Shown piece after piece: positions 38,359-48,703 of a stretch of DNA of 64,000 bases. Position numbers and translations under genes: made by a program. Each line of letters begins with the position of its first letter. Within the stretch, counting starts at the first letter, position 1. The notes below the pieces were generated by a model that saw only the letters and a program-made list of their open reading frames with translations, did no database searches and was not told the DNA's origin. Where the stretch lies: assembly GCF_006716785.1 (NCBI RefSeq), contig NZ_VFPQ01000001.1, forward strand, positions 3,534,001-3,598,000. The letters are read 5' to 3'. Source of the DNA: Thermopolyspora flexuosa. GTDB taxonomy: Bacteria; Actinomycetota; Actinomycetes; Streptosporangiales; Streptosporangiaceae.

Positions 38359-39567
38359 CTACTGCACCGGGGTGCCGCCGCGCCAGACCCGCCGCGGCTT
38401 GAGCCCGAAGGCCCAGGCGAAGGCGCCCTCGTGGTCGGCGTCCCACTGCACGATGTCGGCGAGCCGCCCGGGCGCGAGCACGCCGCGGTCGGGCGCGCCG
38501 AGCACGTGCGCACCGCCGAGGGTGGCCGCGCGCAGCGCGTCGTTGACGCTGATCCCGAAGGCGGCGACGGCGAGGGCGATCACCAGCGACATCGAGGTGA
38601 TGCCGCAGTGGCCGGGGTTGTGGTCGCTGCCGAGGGCGATGGTGACGCCCTGGGCGAGCATCCGGCGCACCGGCGGGATGCCGTTCTGCAGCGCGCTGCC
38701 GGGGCAGACGACGGCGGGCACGCCGTACCGGGCGAGGGCGGCGATGTCCTCGTCGGTGCAGTGGTTCAGCAGGTCCGCCGAGGCGCAGCCCATCTCCGCG
38801 GCGAGCTGCACCGCGCCGCGCCGGCTGCTGTGCGCGCCCGCGTGGATGCGCGGCATCAGGCCGACGTTGCGGCCGGAGGCGAGCACCCAGCGGGCCTCCT
38901 CGGTGGAGAAGTGCCCTTCGTCGCAGTAGACGTCGACGCTGTCCGCGCCGGCCGCCGCGGCGTCGGCGCACCAGGCGCCCACCGCCTCGACGTAGTCGCG
39001 CTGGCGGCCGAAGTACTCCGGCGGGACCACGTGCGCCGCGAGGAACGTCACGTGCACCCGCGGCATCATCGGCTCCTTCTCCAGCTCGCGCAGGAGCCGG
39101 ACGTCGGCGAGCTCGCCGTCGCGGGTGAGGTGGAAGCCGGTCTTCGCCTCCACGGTCGTGGTGCCGGACAGCAGCCAGTCGCGGAGCCGCTCGCGGACGT
39201 TGTTGCAGAGGGTCCACGGGTCGGTGCCGCGGGTCACGGTGACCGTCGAGTTGATGCCGCCACCCGCGGCGTTGATCGCGCTCGGCGAGGAGCCGCCGGA
39301 CCGCATGGCCAGCTCGGCGTACCGGTTCCCGGCGTAGACCGGGTGGGTGTGGGCGTCGATCAGACCCGGCGTGACGAGCGCGCCGCCCAGGTTCTCCACG
39401 TGGTCGACGTCGACGATGTCGTCGACGACGCCCGGCACGCTCTGCGGCAGGTCGGCGGCCCGGCCCACCCAGGCGATGCGGTCGTTGTGCACGAGGATGG
39501 CGGCGTTGCTGAGGACATCGTTGCCGGTCCACAACCGGCCGATGTTGGTCAGCAGACGGACGGTCAT
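38359..39567 (-). CDS. hutI: Imidazolonepropionase
   Basis: Amidohydrolase of histidine degradation, converting imidazolone-5-propionate to N-formimino-L-glutamate; 402 residues. The metal His pair is in DAHTHPVYAGNR. The substrate region GGGINSTV, TVEAKTGFHL, LAAHVVPPEYF (metal His), VDVYCDEGHFS and the metal Asp in LGSDHNPGHCG follow the family order. ATG 39567 (MTVRLLTNIGRLWTG) is preceded by GGTGAT. No hutU, hutH or hutF gene is in the window, so the rest of the pathway must be elsewhere. It is co-oriented with degV, 101 bases apart. Confidence 0.9.
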   Translation of the reverse strand: MTVRLLTNIGRLWTGNDVLSNAAILVHNDRIAWVGRAADLPQSVPGVVDDIVDVDHVENLGGALVTPGLIDAHTHPVYAGNRYAELAMRSGGSSPSAINAAGGGINSTVTVTRGTDPWTLCNNVRERLRDWLLSGTTTVEAKTGFHLTRDGELADVRLLRELEKEPMMPRVHVTFLAAHVVPPEYFGRQRDYVEAVGAWCADAAAAGADSVDVYCDEGHFSTEEARWVLASGRNVGLMPRIHAGAHSSRRGAVQLAAEMGCASADLLNHCTDEDIAALARYGVPAVVCPGSALQNGIPPVRRMLAQGVTIALGSDHNPGHCGITSMSLVIALAVAAFGISVNDALRAATLGGAHVLGAPDRGVLAPGRLADIVQWDADHEGAFAWAFGLKPRRVWRGGTPVQ

Positions 39568-40062
39568 CGCATCACCGCCGGATCGTCCGGGCACGCGCGC
39601 ACGGCCCGGCTCCTGCCGGGCACCACGCCCGTGGGGTCCGCCGTGTGTCCGGACGTCATCGGGGGGTCTCCTGCTCTCATCCGCACTCTTGGTGCGATGA
39701 CCGTATCGCCGCAAGCATGGTTCGGCGATTTCAGTTCAGTTACGTTATTTCACAGATCGGCCTGCTGTACAGGGTTATCGGGAAAGACATGCAAACGTCA
39801 CACCCGTAACCACCGCCGCAGGAAAGCCGCCCCCGTCACAGTGGGGTCCGCTCAGGCCGATCGGACCCGTCCTCGACGCACGCCCCCCGCCGTCAACAGC
39901 ACGTAAAGCCGTCATGATGAACCCGCGCCAGGATCGGTTATAAGGTTCTCGCAATCCTAGCAATCCCGGGCCTTGCGGGCCACCGCGCGACCGTTTCCGG
40001 CCGCGCGACGGCTCACATAAACGCCATTGACCAGCGAAAACGGCGTACCGGGTGACGGCGCG
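39568..40062. other. Intergenic region upstream of hutI
   Basis: 495 bases. The part nearest hutI is GC-rich; the middle (39720-39790) is AT-richer, with a repeated TTCAG (TTTCAGTTCAGTTACGTTATTTCAC), and may contain the hutI promoter. No gene is seen. Confidence 0.5.
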
Positions 40063-40094
40063 CGGCCACCCGGGCACACGGTCCCGGGTGGCCG
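40063..40094. terminator. Terminator hairpin downstream of hflX
   Basis: CGGCCACCCGGG (40063-40074) pairs perfectly with CCCGGGTGGCCG (40083-40094) around an 8-base loop CACACGGT. It starts 11 bases after the hflX stop on the minus strand. There is no T tract, as is common in this GC range. Confidence 0.8.
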
Positions 40095-40104
40095 ATCGAG
40101 GTCG

Positions 40105-41679
40105 TCAGGCGGGCCTTTCGGCCCCGGCGCCGACCTTCTCCGGTACGGCACAGCGGCGCAGCTCGGCGGCGAGCGCCGCGGGCACGCGCGCGTGCAGCAG
40201 GGTGCCGTCGGCGGTGTGCTCCTCGGCGAGGATCTCGCCCTCCTCGTGCGCCCGGGCGACCAGGTCGCCGCGCCGGTACGGCACGAGCACGCGCACCTCG
40301 TGGTCCATCCGCGGCAGGTCCCGCTCGATCGCGGCGAGCAGCTCGTCGATGCCCTGCCCGGTCCGGGCGGACACGACCACGCTGTGCTTCTCCCGGCGGG
40401 TGAGCCGGGTGATCGTGTCCGGGTCGGCGACGTCCGCCTTGTTGATGACCACGATCTCCGGGATGTGGGTGGCGTTCAGCTCGGCGAGCACCTCGCGCAC
40501 CGCCTTGATCTGCGACTCGGGGTCGGGGTGCGAGCCGTCCACGACGTGGAGGATCAGGTCGGCGTCGCTGACCTCCTCCAGCGTCGAGCGGAACGCCTCG
40601 ACGAGCTGGTGCGGCAGGTGCCGGACGAACCCGACGGTGTCGGCGAGCGTGAACAGCCGCCCGTCCGGGGTGCGGGCCCGGCGCACGGTCGGGTCGAGCG
40701 TGGCGAACAGCGCGTCCTCCACCAGCACGCCCGCCCCGGTGAGGCGGTTGAGCAGCGAGGACTTGCCGGCGTTCGTGTACCCGGCGATCGCCACGGCGGG
40801 CACCTCGCGGCGCTGCCGCCGCGCCCGCTTGGTCTCCCGGGTGGTGGACATCGACGCGATCTCGCGGCGCAGCTTCGCCATGCGCTCGCGGATGCGGCGG
40901 CGGTCCAGCTCGAGCTTGGTCTCACCGGGACCGCGGCCGCCGATGCCCACGCCGCCGGCGGCCCGGCCGCCGACCTGGCGGGAGAGGTTGCCACCCCAAC
41001 CGCGCAGCCGCGGCAGCAGGTACTCGAGCTGGGCGAGCTCGACCTGGGCCTTACCCTCGCGGCTCTTGGCGTGCTGGGCGAAGATGTCGAGGATGAGCGC
41101 GGTGCGGTCGATGACCTTCACCTTGACGATCTCCTCGAGCCGGCGCAGCTGGCCGGGGGTGAGCTCGCCGTCGCAGATCACCGTGTCCGCGCCGGTGGCG
41201 GCGACCACGTCGCGCAGCTCCTCGGCCTTGCCCGAGCCGATGTAGGTCGCGGGGTCCGGGCGCTGGCGACGCTGGATCAGTCCCTCCAGCACGACCGAGC
41301 CCGCGGTCTCGGCGAGCTGCTTGAGCTCCTGCAGCGAGTTCTCGGCGTCGGCCACGGTGCCCGTGGTCCACACGCCGACGAGCACGACGCGCTCCAGGCG
41401 GAGCCGCCGGTACTCGACCTCGGTGACGTCCTCGAGCTCGGTCGAGAAACCGACAACCCTGCGCAGCGCGTACCGGTCGGCGAGGTCGAGCTCGCCGGTC
41501 GCGGGAGCGTCCGCGTCGTCCCGGTCGGCGTCACGGCCGAGATCGCGGTCGAGTTCGTCGAGTTCGCGTTCACGGGCGGTCAGCAGCCGCAGCGACTCCT
41601 CACGGTCGCGCCCCTTCCGGCCGAAGCGGGCGCGGCGTCCTTCGTACCGGTTGTCGGTGTGAATGTTCTCAGCGGTTAT
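40105..41679 (-). CDS. hflX: Ribosome-splitting GTPase HflX, apparent AUA start codon
   Basis: An Obg-HflX superfamily GTPase that can split stalled ribosomes. The N-terminal HflX domain ends in GGRGPGETKLELDRRRIRERM. The G domain has GYTNAGKSSLLN, DTVGFVRHLP and NKAD. The first standard start in frame is GTG 41385, but the sequence upstream stays open and encodes conserved HflX sequence (DLADRYALRRVVGFSTEL, then EVEYRRLRLERV). No ATG, GTG or TTG exists in that extension. A codon ATA at 41679 has a perfectly placed GAGGAG (41691-41686, 6 bases spacing) and would give M-T-A-E-N at the N-terminus and 524 residues, a usual actinobacterial length. I take it as the probable start. Confidence 0.85.
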   Translation of the reverse strand: MTAENIHTDNRYEGRRARFGRKGRDREESLRLLTARERELDELDRDLGRDADRDDADAPATGELDLADRYALRRVVGFSTELEDVTEVEYRRLRLERVVLVGVWTTGTVADAENSLQELKQLAETAGSVVLEGLIQRRQRPDPATYIGSGKAEELRDVVAATGADTVICDGELTPGQLRRLEEIVKVKVIDRTALILDIFAQHAKSREGKAQVELAQLEYLLPRLRGWGGNLSRQVGGRAAGGVGIGGRGPGETKLELDRRRIRERMAKLRREIASMSTTRETKRARRQRREVPAVAIAGYTNAGKSSLLNRLTGAGVLVEDALFATLDPTVRRARTPDGRLFTLADTVGFVRHLPHQLVEAFRSTLEEVSDADLILHVVDGSHPDPESQIKAVREVLAELNATHIPEIVVINKADVADPDTITRLTRREKHSVVVSARTGQGIDELLAAIERDLPRMDHEVRVLVPYRRGDLVARAHEEGEILAEEHTADGTLLHARVPAALAAELRRCAVPEKVGAGAERPA

Positions 41680-41877
41680 GTCGCGCTCCTCAGCGCTCGT
41701 GGGGACGGCCTCGTTGCACGTCCCTCTCGTTGTCGTTTGTCGTTATTTACAACATCCCGGCCGAGGGGTGTCTTCCCCGATGGTGCCACGTCCACGCCTG
41801 CGGATCACCTGGTTATCTGCCGCATTTTCCGGTTCCGCGTCCGCCGCCGCGTTCCCGGGCGACCGGGGCGTACGGGA

Positions 41878-42717
41878 TCACGGAGCGGGGCTCGGGAGGC
41901 GCAGCACCTTGGCGTCGCCCGCGCCGGACCGCACCACGATCCGGTGCGGCGCCGAGTCGTCCCGGTCCACCCCCACCACGCGCTCGCCCACCGCGGTCTC
42001 CGCGGTCACCGCGTACCGGCCGGCGGGCAGGTACACCGTGCCGTTCCCGGCCCCGACGTCGATCCGCACGTCGTCCGGCGCCGCGCCGAAGCGCACCTCG
42101 ACGTCGCCCGCGCCTGACCGGCCGACCAGCCGCCTGGCGGTCAGCTCCTCCCCCGTGATCTCCCCCGCGCCGGTGGACGCCGTGACGTCCCCGGACAGGC
42201 CGCGCAGCGTGACGTTCCCGGCGGTGCCGCTCGCCTGGACGCGGACCCCGCGGGGCACCTCGACCCGGTAGTCGACCCAGCAGCGCGGCCGCGATGACGC
42301 CGGGCGCTCGTACCGGAGGACGAGCACGCCGTCTTTGACCTCGTGCCGGGTCCGCGGCCGGGCGTCCGCGCCGCCCCGCCAGAACAGCGCCTCGGTGACC
42401 GCGACGCCCGACCGGCCGGACTCGGTGACGGTGATGTCCCCCGCCACGCTGACGACGTCGACCGCGGTGACCGCCGTGTCGACCGTGTAGCGGTTCCTCT
42501 CCTCGTGGGTCCGCCCGCCCACGCTCGCGACGAGCTCGTCCGGGCTGCAGGCGCCGAGCACGGCGGCCGCGACGACGGCCGCCCCCGTGATGGCCGCCGC
42601 CCGCCGTACCGATCCGCTCCGTGCCGATCCGCGCTGTGCCGATCCACGCTGTGCCGATCCACGCCGTGCCGGCGCGCTCCCCGCCGCCTGCCGCAACGTT
42701 CGCCGTGTCGTTCTCAA
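41878..42717 (-). CDS. DUF4097-type lipoprotein
   Basis: A 279-residue exported protein. The lipobox LGAC follows a hydrophobic signal (AAAITGAAVVAAAVLGAC). The mature part has the repetitive beta-strand pattern of DUF4097 proteins: VTAVDVVSVAGDITVTESGRSGVAV, ASGTAGNVTLRGLSGDVTASTGAGEITGEEL, RSGAGDVEVRF, DVGAGNGTVYLPAG. Function is unknown; such domains form right-handed beta-helix or adhesin-like folds. The given start is TTG 42717, behind GAGGAC. The Arg/Ser/Gly-rich segment before the signal is encoded by 15-base tandem repeats, so the true start may be further in. Confidence 0.8.
   Translation of the reverse strand: MRTTRRTLRQAAGSAPARRGSAQRGSAQRGSARSGSVRRAAAITGAAVVAAAVLGACSPDELVASVGGRTHEERNRYTVDTAVTAVDVVSVAGDITVTESGRSGVAVTEALFWRGGADARPRTRHEVKDGVLVLRYERPASSRPRCWVDYRVEVPRGVRVQASGTAGNVTLRGLSGDVTASTGAGEITGEELTARRLVGRSGAGDVEVRFGAAPDDVRIDVGAGNGTVYLPAGRYAVTAETAVGERVVGVDRDDSAPHRIVVRSGAGDAKVLRLPSPAP
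42606..42680. repeat. 15-base tandem repeats in the DUF4097 gene
   Basis: About four to five copies of GTGCCGATCCRCGCT in a row; the outer copies are degenerate. They are in frame with the lipoprotein gene on the minus strand and encode Ser-Ala-Gln-Arg-Gly units just before the signal peptide. Copy number can vary without breaking the frame. Confidence 0.9.
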
Positions 42718-42922
42718 GCCGTCCTCGCGTCCTGGTCAAGGTCCTGGCGTGCGTCCGGGCCCGATCCGCACACCGACCAGCCTGCCGGGAAGCGGCCCGC
42801 GAGCCCATCAGGCACGCCCCTGAACCGTCCCGGGGCCGTCCCGGGGGCCGCCTCCGGTGCCCGCCGTACCGTCCCCGACCCACCCGGACCCTCGTTGACC
42901 CCGAAAGATGGCATCAAGTAGC

Positions 42923-42946
42923 GTGATTTCCATACTTCAGAATCAC
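42923..42946. promoter_or_regulatory. Candidate IclR-type operator upstream of aceB
   Basis: GTGATT (42923-42928) and AATCAC (42941-42946) are inverted. Inside lies TTCCATACTTCAGAA (42928-42942), which resembles IclR-family sites of the form TTCC-x-x-A-x-T-x-x-x-GAA. It lies 29 bases before the malate synthase start, and an IclR gene closes the same operon. Binding is inferred. Confidence 0.5.
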
Positions 42947-42974
42947 TTTTCCGCATCCCGGAAAGGATCACGGC

Positions 42975-44564
<1,590 letters not shown>

Positions 44565-44622
44565 CATGTGCCGCTGTACGACGTAAGGTCTCGCTGATGG
44601 CGATTCTCGACGGGAGGCGGCC

Positions 44623-46119
44623 GTGAGCGAGACCTTCGTCGCCGCTCCGGACGGCGGGCCGGACGGTCCCGGCCCGCTCGCCCGGCTGACGGCACGCTGC
44701 CGGGAGATCCTCGGCCCCGATGCCGTGATCACCGACCCGGTACGGCTGCGCACCTACGAATGCGACGGCCTCACCTACCATCGCGCCACTCCGGGCCTGG
44801 TCGTGCTCCCGGAGTCGGCCGAGCAGATCGCGGCGATCGTGCGCGCCTGCAACGAGTACGGCGTGCCGTTCGTCGCCCGCGGCTCGGGCACCGGCCTGTC
44901 CGGCGGGGCGCTGCCCCGGTCCGACGGGGTGCTCATCGTCACCTCCCGGATGCGCCGCATCCTCTCCATCGACCTGGCGAGCCGCCGCGCCGTGGTCGAG
45001 CCCGGCGTGACCAACCTGGCGATCACCGAGGCGGTGCGCGACCGGGGCTTCTACTACGCCCCCGACCCCTCCAGCCAGCAGGTCTGCTCGATCGGCGGCA
45101 ACGTCGCGGAGAACTCCGGCGGCGCGCACTGCCTCAAGTACGGCTTCACCGTCAACCACGTCGAGGCGTGCGAGATCGTCACCCCGGACGGGGACATCGT
45201 CGAGCTCGACCGCATGGACGCCGGCTACGACCTGCTCGGCGCGTTCGTCGGCTCGGAGGGCACGCTCGGCATCGCCACCAAGATCACGGTCCGGCTGTCG
45301 GTCACGCCGGAGGCGGTGTGCACGCTGCTCGCCGCGTTCCCCGACGTCGAGTCCGGCGGCCGCGCGGTGTCCGCGATCATCGGCGCGGGCGTGGTCCCGG
45401 CCGCGATCGAGATGATGGACGCGCTCGCCATCGAGGCCGCCGAGGCCGCGGTCGCCTGCGGCTACCCGCCGGGCGCGGGCGCGGTGCTCGTGGTCGAGCT
45501 CGACGGCCCGCTCGCCGCGGTGGAGCAGGAGTACGCGCAGGTCGAGCGGCTGTGCCGGGAGAACGGCGCGTTCGAGCTGCGGGTGGCCAAGGACGCCGAC
45601 GAGCGCGCCGCGATCTGGAAGGGCCGCAAGTCCGCGTTCGCCGCGGTGGGCCGGATCAGCCCGGCGTACATCGTGCAGGACGGCGTGGTGCCGCGCACCG
45701 CGCTGCCGGGCGTGCTCGCCGCGATCGACGAGCTGTCCCGCGAGTACGGCATCCGCGTGGCGAACGTGTTCCACGCCGGGGACGGCAACCTGCACCCGCT
45801 GGTGTTGTTCGACGACGAGGAGGAGGGCGCCGGGGAGCGCGCCGCCGAGGTGAGCGGCCGCATCCTCGACCTGTGCATCCGGCACGGCGGCTCGATCACC
45901 GGGGAGCACGGCGTGGGCGTGGACAAGGCGCGGTACATGACGAGGATGTTCAGCGACCAGGATCTTGACACCATGCAGCTGGTGCGGTGCGCGTTCGACC
46001 CGCGCAACCTGTCGAACCCGGGCAAGGTGTTCCCCACCCCGCGGCTGTGCGGCGAGGCACCGGGGGTGCGCAAGGGCGTGCACCCGCTCGTCGAGGCGGG
46101 AAAGGCGGAGCTGTTCTGA
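44623..46119 (+). CDS. glcD: Glycolate oxidase FAD-binding subunit GlcD
   Basis: An FAD-linked oxidase of 498 residues (VAO/PCMH fold), the catalytic subunit that oxidises glycolate to glyoxylate. The FAD region has VARGSGTGLSGGALP, VEPGVTNLAITEAVRDRGFYYAPDPSSQQVCSIGGNVAENSGGAHCLKYG and GSEGTLGIATKITVRL. The C-terminal part has VFHAGDGNLHPLVLFD and GSITGEHGVGVDKARYM. GTG 44623 is preceded by GGGAGG. The stop overlaps the glcE start (TGATG). D-lactate dehydrogenases share this fold, but the D-E-F gene set supports glycolate. Confidence 0.95.
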   Translation: MSETFVAAPDGGPDGPGPLARLTARCREILGPDAVITDPVRLRTYECDGLTYHRATPGLVVLPESAEQIAAIVRACNEYGVPFVARGSGTGLSGGALPRSDGVLIVTSRMRRILSIDLASRRAVVEPGVTNLAITEAVRDRGFYYAPDPSSQQVCSIGGNVAENSGGAHCLKYGFTVNHVEACEIVTPDGDIVELDRMDAGYDLLGAFVGSEGTLGIATKITVRLSVTPEAVCTLLAAFPDVESGGRAVSAIIGAGVVPAAIEMMDALAIEAAEAAVACGYPPGAGAVLVVELDGPLAAVEQEYAQVERLCRENGAFELRVAKDADERAAIWKGRKSAFAAVGRISPAYIVQDGVVPRTALPGVLAAIDELSREYGIRVANVFHAGDGNLHPLVLFDDEEEGAGERAAEVSGRILDLCIRHGGSITGEHGVGVDKARYMTRMFSDQDLDTMQLVRCAFDPRNLSNPGKVFPTPRLCGEAPGVRKGVHPLVEAGKAELF

Positions 46120-47408
46120 TGGCCGCGCAGCCCGCCGAGGCCCTCGCCGCGACCGGCGTCACGATCCGGGACGCCGGGCCGGACGACGACGTCGCCGGGG
46201 TGAAGCCGCGCTGGGTGGCGCTGCCGGAGAGCACCGAGGAGGTCGCCGCGGTGCTGCGGGTGGCGAGCGAGCACGACCTCGCCGTGGTGCCGGTCGGCGG
46301 CGGCACCAAGCTGCACTGGGGCCGCCCGCCCGAGCGCTGCGACGTGCTGCTCGACACCTGCTGCCTCAACCAGGTGCTCGAGCACGCCGCGGGCGACCTG
46401 GTGGTGCGGGTGCAGGCCGGGGTGACGATGGGGCAGCTCGCCGAGATCCTGGCGCGCGAGGGCCAGGAGCTCGCGCTCGACGTGCCCGACCCGGAGGCGA
46501 CGGTCGGCGGCACGCTCGCCGCCGCGGTCGCCGGGCCGCGCCGGCTGCGCTACGGCACCGCCCGCGACCTGCTCATCGGCGCCACCGTGGTGCTCGCCGA
46601 CGGCACCATCGCGAAATCCGGCGGCAAGGTGGTCAAGAACGTGGCCGGGTACGACCTCGGCAAGCTGTTCACCGGCTCGTACGGCACGCTCGGCGTGATC
46701 GCCGAGGCGGCGTTCCGCCTCCACCCGCTGCCGGCCGACCGCCGCTGGGTGACCGCGACGTACCCGATCGCCCGCGAGCAGGTGGACGGGCACGGCGAGC
46801 GCCGCTTCGTCAACGACTTCCCCGTCGACCCGTTCCAGGTGATCGGCCCGGTCGCCACCAGCGTCGCCGAGCCGTCCGCGATCGAGATCGACTGGCCCGA
46901 GGTGATGTTCGGGCCGTTCACCGTGGCCGTGCTCGTCGAGGGCGCGGCGGCCGAGGCCCGGGCGCAGGCCGTGCGCGGGCTGCTCGAGGCGCACGGCGCG
47001 GCCGCGGACGTCTCCGCCGAGCCGCCGCCGTGGTGGGGACGGCTGCCCGGGGACGAGTTCCTCGTGGAGATCCGGGTGCCGCCGGGCGAGATCGGCACCG
47101 CGATGGCCGAGGTGAGCAGCGCGGCCACCGGCGACATCCGGGCGCGCGGCTCGGCCGCCTCCGCGGTGCTGCACGTGGCGCTGCCCGCCGACATCGCGCC
47201 CGAGCGCGCCGAGCACTTCGTCGCGGACGTGCGCGCCGGGGTGGAGAACGCGGGCGGCCGGGTGATCGTGCTGGCCGCGCCGGAGGAGATCGCCCGCCGG
47301 CTCGACCGGTGGGGGAAGGTCGGCGCGCTCGGCCTCATGCGGCGGGTGAAGGAGCGGTTCGACCCCGGGCGGATCATGGCGCCCGGGCGGTTCCCGGGAG
47401 GGATCTGA
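46119..47408 (+). CDS. glcE: Glycolate oxidase FAD-binding subunit GlcE
   Basis: The second FAD-domain subunit of the membrane-associated glycolate oxidase, 429 residues. Visible: VALPESTEEVAAVLRVASEHDLAVVPVGGGTKLHWG, RVQAGVTMGQLAEILAREGQELALDVPDPEATVGGTLAAAVAGPRRLRYGTARDLLIG and KSGGKVVKNVAGYDLGKLFTGSYGTLGVI, followed by a variable C-terminal cap ending MRRVKERFDPGRIMAPGRF. ATG 46119 overlaps the glcD stop and the stop overlaps the glcF start, so D, E and F are translated together. Confidence 0.95.
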   Translation: MAAQPAEALAATGVTIRDAGPDDDVAGVKPRWVALPESTEEVAAVLRVASEHDLAVVPVGGGTKLHWGRPPERCDVLLDTCCLNQVLEHAAGDLVVRVQAGVTMGQLAEILAREGQELALDVPDPEATVGGTLAAAVAGPRRLRYGTARDLLIGATVVLADGTIAKSGGKVVKNVAGYDLGKLFTGSYGTLGVIAEAAFRLHPLPADRRWVTATYPIAREQVDGHGERRFVNDFPVDPFQVIGPVATSVAEPSAIEIDWPEVMFGPFTVAVLVEGAAAEARAQAVRGLLEAHGAAADVSAEPPPWWGRLPGDEFLVEIRVPPGEIGTAMAEVSSAATGDIRARGSAASAVLHVALPADIAPERAEHFVADVRAGVENAGGRVIVLAAPEEIARRLDRWGKVGALGLMRRVKERFDPGRIMAPGRFPGGI

Positions 47409-48703
47409 TGACGGCGGAACGGACCGGGCCGGCGGCCCCGGGCATCGATCCCGAGCTGATCGACACCTGCGTGCACTGCGGCTTCTGCCTGCCCACCTGC
47501 CCCACCTACGTGCTGTGGGGCGAGGAGATGGACTCGCCGCGCGGGCGCATCCACCTGATGGGGCAGCACGTCGCGGGCACCCCGGTCACCCCCGAGATGG
47601 CCGGGCACCTCGACGCCTGCCTGGGCTGCATGGCGTGCGTCACCGCCTGCCCGTCCGGGGTGCGCTACGACCGGCTGATCGAGCAGGCCCGGGCCGTGGT
47701 GGAGGAGGAGCACCGCCGCCCGCTCGCCGAGCAGGCGTTCCGCGAGCTGGTGTTCCACCTGTTCCCGTATCCGCGGCGGCTGCGCGCGCTGCGGGCGCCG
47801 CTGCGGCTCACCGAGGGCCTGCGCCGCCGCCTCGCCCCGGTGCTCGAGCTGCTCGCCCCGCGGCTGGGCACGATGGCCGCGATCGCCCCGCCGATCACCC
47901 CCCGGGTACGGCTGCCGCGTCTGGTGCGGGCGCGCGGGCCGCGCCGGGCCCGGGTGGGCCTGCTCACCGGGTGCGTGCAGGACGCGTTCTTCCCCGGGGT
48001 GAACGCGGCGACCGCGCGGGTGCTCGCGCTGGAGGGCTGCGACGTGGTGATCCCGCCGGAGCAGGGCTGCTGCGGCGCGCTGTCGGTGCACTCGGGGCGG
48101 CGGGAGGAGGCGGTGCGGTTCGCCCGGCGCATCGTCGAGACGTTCGAGCGGGCGGGCGTGGACACGGTCGTGGTGAACGCGGCCGGGTGCGGCTCGGCCA
48201 CCAAGGAGTACGCCGAGCTGCTCGCCGGCGACCCGGCCTGGCAGGCCCGGGCCAAGGGGCTGCGGTTCGCCGACCTCGCCGAGTACCTCGCCGAGCTCGG
48301 CCCGGCCGCCGAGCGGCACCCGCTGCCGCTCACCATCGCCTACCACGACGCCTGCCACCTCGCCCACGCCCAGAACGTTCGGTCCCAGCCGCGGGCGCTG
48401 CTGTCCGGCGTGCCGGGGGTGCGGCTGGTCGAGGTCGCCGAGTCGGCGATCTGCTGCGGCTCGGCGGGCACCTACAACCTGTTCCGGCCGGACGCGGCCC
48501 GACAGCTCGGCGACCGCAAGGCCGAGCGGGTCGCGGCCACCGGCGCCGACCTGCTGGTGTCGGCGAACCCCGGCTGCACCATGCAGATCGCCGCGGGGCT
48601 GCGGCGGCGCGGTGACCGGCCGATCCCGGTCGCGCACACCGCGCAGGTGCTCGACGCCTCGCTGCGCGGCCTGCCCGCCTCGACCCTGCTGGCGGTGCGG
48701 TGA
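47408..48703 (+). CDS. glcF: Glycolate oxidase iron-sulfur subunit GlcF
   Basis: The electron-transfer subunit, 431 residues. Two 4Fe-4S ferredoxin motifs, CVHCGFCLPTCPTY and CLGCMACVTACPSG, are at about residues 21-77. Two Cys-rich CCG domains follow (GCVQDAFFPGVN ... GCCGALSVHSG and YHDACHLAHAQ ... ICCGSAGTYN), as in GlcF and LutA-type proteins. Electrons presumably pass to the quinone pool at the membrane. The start overlaps glcE; the stop overlaps the IclR gene (GTGA). Confidence 0.95.
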   Translation: MTAERTGPAAPGIDPELIDTCVHCGFCLPTCPTYVLWGEEMDSPRGRIHLMGQHVAGTPVTPEMAGHLDACLGCMACVTACPSGVRYDRLIEQARAVVEEEHRRPLAEQAFRELVFHLFPYPRRLRALRAPLRLTEGLRRRLAPVLELLAPRLGTMAAIAPPITPRVRLPRLVRARGPRRARVGLLTGCVQDAFFPGVNAATARVLALEGCDVVIPPEQGCCGALSVHSGRREEAVRFARRIVETFERAGVDTVVVNAAGCGSATKEYAELLAGDPAWQARAKGLRFADLAEYLAELGPAAERHPLPLTIAYHDACHLAHAQNVRSQPRALLSGVPGVRLVEVAESAICCGSAGTYNLFRPDAARQLGDRKAERVAATGADLLVSANPGCTMQIAAGLRRRGDRPIPVAHTAQVLDASLRGLPASTLLAVR

